Assembly (NCBI GenBank): GCA_035560715.1
Contig: DATMYW010000021.1
Location: 1-9,729, forward strand
Length of the DNA: 9,729 nt
Source of the DNA: JAAXTX01 sp035560715
GTDB taxonomy: Bacteria > Patescibacteriota > Minisyncoccia > Moranbacterales > UBA1568
Reading direction: 5' to 3'
Below the pieces are notes generated by a model. That model saw only the letters and a list, made by a program, of their open reading frames with translations, was not told the DNA's origin and made no database searches. Shown one piece after another: positions 6,907-9,729 of the stretch (within the stretch, counting starts at the first letter, position 1; each line of letters opens with the position of its first letter). The translations under genes and the position numbers were made by a program.

Positions 6907-7995
6907 TTACCACGTTAGCTCTGCTAGATACCTCTTTAAGCAATAATTTACAAGCCTCTCAAACCACATCATTCTAGGTAGCTTCTCATTTTTGGAAAAC
7001 CTCCTCCTATCAGCCATCATTTCAAGACTTGGATCAACATCCCAAGGATAAGCCTCCTCCGTATTGAAATCGGAACTTAAAAACATGGGCGCGCCCTCGT
7101 GCAGATACTTTGAGCGAGCATTATATATGGCACCAGCATACCTGCCCAATTCAGGTTTTCGAATATAACAATGCTTCGCTTTTCTATGGAATCCTTTGAA
7201 AAAGCCTTCCGAATATTTGGAGAGAAACGCTATGAACTTCCTTTTTATCTTTCGGTTATTTATATAATTCGTAATCTCCTCCCTATCTTCTTCGAGAGCC
7301 CCTCCTTTCCCAATCAGATTTCTTAATTTCTTCTCGAGCTTATCGGGCCCCGATTCTTCCAATAATGGTTCTATAGCAGACACCATTTTGATATAAAACA
7401 AGGCAGCATCAGCTCCAATCTCCTTAATCGCCTTCGAGTACCCATCAAAGGCGCGGATCAAAGCCTGATGATATTTCGGTGGTATTTTTCGGAGATCATT
7501 CAGAAAGTCAGCTATTCCCGTGCCCCAGTTCCGCTTTGCCTCTTCGGGTGAAAGCATTTCGATATGCAAAGCTCTGTTTGGTTTTCTATATCGAAAGTCC
7601 TCTCTAGTTCTCATTCGAAAATCATCATCTTGAAACGCAGACGTTCGTGCCTTCAGAAAGAAACGCGCCTGGAAGAAAACGGAAAATATGACGAGTAGTT
7701 CACCTATTAGCCCTTCTTCAAAAAAATACCCTTCTTTTGAATACTTACTCCGATCGAATTTATACTCCTTAGACACATGCCGAACTTTTACTGCATATGT
7801 AAAAAGGTCATTTTCATCAGTTTCTTCGAGTATGTGGCATCTAATAGCACCGTTCTCGTAGTCCAGCACACCCGGAATCCTCACTTCACTGCAAAACTCA
7901 TACTCGGTGTAATAAAATCGCTTCAAATCTTCAACCCCAGCACAATCCTCTAAGGTAAGTATCCATTGCATCCTTTGGTCGTTTTTCTTTGACAT
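6907..7995 (-). CDS. HEPN-domain protein (ApeA-like), putative RNase
   Basis: This protein has 362 aa from ATG 7995 (MSKKNDQRMQ) and ends in TAA. The frame is open upstream to a TTG at 8064, but that extension reads through an intrinsic terminator (8046-8020), so ATG 7995 is preferred. There is no clear Shine-Dalgarno. The N-terminal half is unrecognised and predicted mixed alpha/beta, with a hydrophobic segment (about 97-110, IGELLVIFSVFFQARFFL). The C-terminal half is helical. IKEIGADAALFYIKMVSAIEPLLEE (about 191-214) is followed by AIYNARSKYLHEG with Arg294 and His299. A first helix with 'hhSAhEpLL' and a later 'hYxxRSxhhHxG' is the pattern of ApeA-type HEPN domains, whose R-x4-6-H is the RNase active site in toxins and abortive-infection proteins. 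Assignment is by motif only; a non-catalytic HEPN is possible. The downstream neighbour is the PD-(D/E)XK gene, 56 bp away. GC is about 38-42% in sampled stretches. Confidence 0.62.
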   Translation of the reverse strand: MSKKNDQRMQWILTLEDCAGVEDLKRFYYTEYEFCSEVRIPGVLDYENGAIRCHILEETDENDLFTYAVKVRHVSKEYKFDRSKYSKEGYFFEEGLIGELLVIFSVFFQARFFLKARTSAFQDDDFRMRTREDFRYRKPNRALHIEMLSPEEAKRNWGTGIADFLNDLRKIPPKYHQALIRAFDGYSKAIKEIGADAALFYIKMVSAIEPLLEESGPDKLEKKLRNLIGKGGALEEDREEITNYINNRKIKRKFIAFLSKYSEGFFKGFHRKAKHCYIRKPELGRYAGAIYNARSKYLHEGAPMFLSSDFNTEEAYPWDVDPSLEMMADRRRFSKNEKLPRMMWFERLVNYCLKRYLAELTW

Positions 7996-8019
7996 AAACA
8001 AGGTAAATAGGCATTTCAC

Positions 8020-8046
8020 AAAAAACAGACGCCAAAAATGGCGCCT
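8020..8046 (-). terminator. Intrinsic terminator downstream of 16S rRNA (bidirectional shape)
   Basis: On the minus strand AGGCGCCA and TGGCGTCT form an 8-bp stem with one G-U pair and a TTTT loop, followed by G and six Ts. On the plus strand the same stem is followed by GC and five Ts, so it could work both ways. It lies about 140 nt after the 16S 3' end and 25 nt before the HEPN start. It therefore ends the rRNA transcript and leaves little room for a separate HEPN promoter. Confidence 0.85.
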
Positions 8047-8101
8047 GCTTTTTAAGATTCGCAATCTTTTGTGGTTGGCCCTAAAAATCTTTGAGAAGGG
8101 T

Positions 8102-8128
8102 ATCGTACGCGGCTTGCGCCGGTACGAT
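8102..8128 (-). other. GNRA-capped hairpin in the 16S trailer
   Basis: Minus-strand RNA: ATCGTAC plus CGGC, loop GCAA, then GCCG, a bulged C, and GTACGAT. That gives 11 base pairs with one bulge and a GNRA tetraloop. There is no T-run, so it is not a terminator. It lies about 58 nt after the 16S 3' end in the transcribed trailer. A role in pre-rRNA processing or 3' stability is an inference. Confidence 0.5.
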
Positions 8129-8146
8129 CGACCGTTGGTTTGAGAA

Positions 8147-8162
8147 GTTGACCGTGGTCAAC
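8147..8162. repeat. Perfect palindrome in the 16S trailer
   Basis: GTTGACC (8147-8153) and GGTCAAC (8156-8162) are perfect arms around GT. As RNA this is a short 6-bp hairpin with a 4-nt loop. It lies 24 nt after the 16S 3' end, next to the GNRA hairpin. The rest of 8047-8185 shows no gene and no tRNA. Confidence 0.35.
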
Positions 8163-8185
8163 AACCCTACACCTAATCTCCCTAG

Positions 8186-9729
<1,544 letters not shown>

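Noticed and set aside
8047..8185. tRNA or the start of 23S rRNA after the 16S gene
   Set aside because: No cloverleaf, no CCA-type end and no 23S-like start is present before the terminator.

Overview
The window most likely comes from a member of the Candidate Phyla Radiation (Patescibacteria). The main evidence is a divergent 16S rRNA gene at the right end, read on the minus strand. It departs from bacterial consensus at several normally invariant sites and carries an expanded helix 39. Peregrinibacteria/Gracilibacteria-like lineages are possible, but I cannot place it below the CPR level by reading alone. TGA is used as a stop by at least two short genes (the ferredoxin and the 147-aa protein), so the standard code fits and the UGA=Gly code of Absconditabacteria/Gracilibacteria is disfavoured. 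All supported genes lie on the minus strand, so the biological order runs from high to low coordinates.

Layout in transcription order. (1) 9729-8186: 16S rRNA, nearly complete and clipped by a few bases at its 5' end. No tRNA or 23S rRNA follows. A short trailer with a GNRA-capped hairpin leads to a strong intrinsic terminator at 8046-8020, so the 16S gene looks unlinked from 23S. (2) 7995-6907: a HEPN-like protein with an R-x4-H motif. (3) 6850-5303: a protein with a C-terminal PD-(D/E)XK nuclease domain. Genes 2 and 3 are consecutive, 56 bp apart and lower in GC than the rest of the window (about 38-52% in sampled stretches against about 53-65%). They are the best candidate here for an undescribed two-gene, probably defensive, nuclease module. 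(4) 5201-5016: a 61-aa ferredoxin with seven cysteines and an Asp at one cluster-ligand position. (5) 4890-4447: an unrecognised basic 147-aa protein. It has a clear Shine-Dalgarno, a good sigma70-type promoter overlapped by a 28-bp palindrome, and its own terminator. (6) 4297-1769: an 842-aa protein with a helical N-terminal region and a C-terminal domain with a caspase/gingipain-like His-Cys dyad. (7) 1718-1: a DUF2207 membrane protein, cut by the window edge in its Gly/Ser-rich tail.

Genes 6 and 7 are 50 bp apart with no visible terminator and probably share a transcript. That links a predicted cytoplasmic cysteine protease to a membrane protein of unknown function. The ferredoxin and the 147-aa gene look like separate small units. 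No tRNA, insertion sequence, CRISPR array or plus-strand gene was found, and no gene-free stretch exceeds 300 bases.
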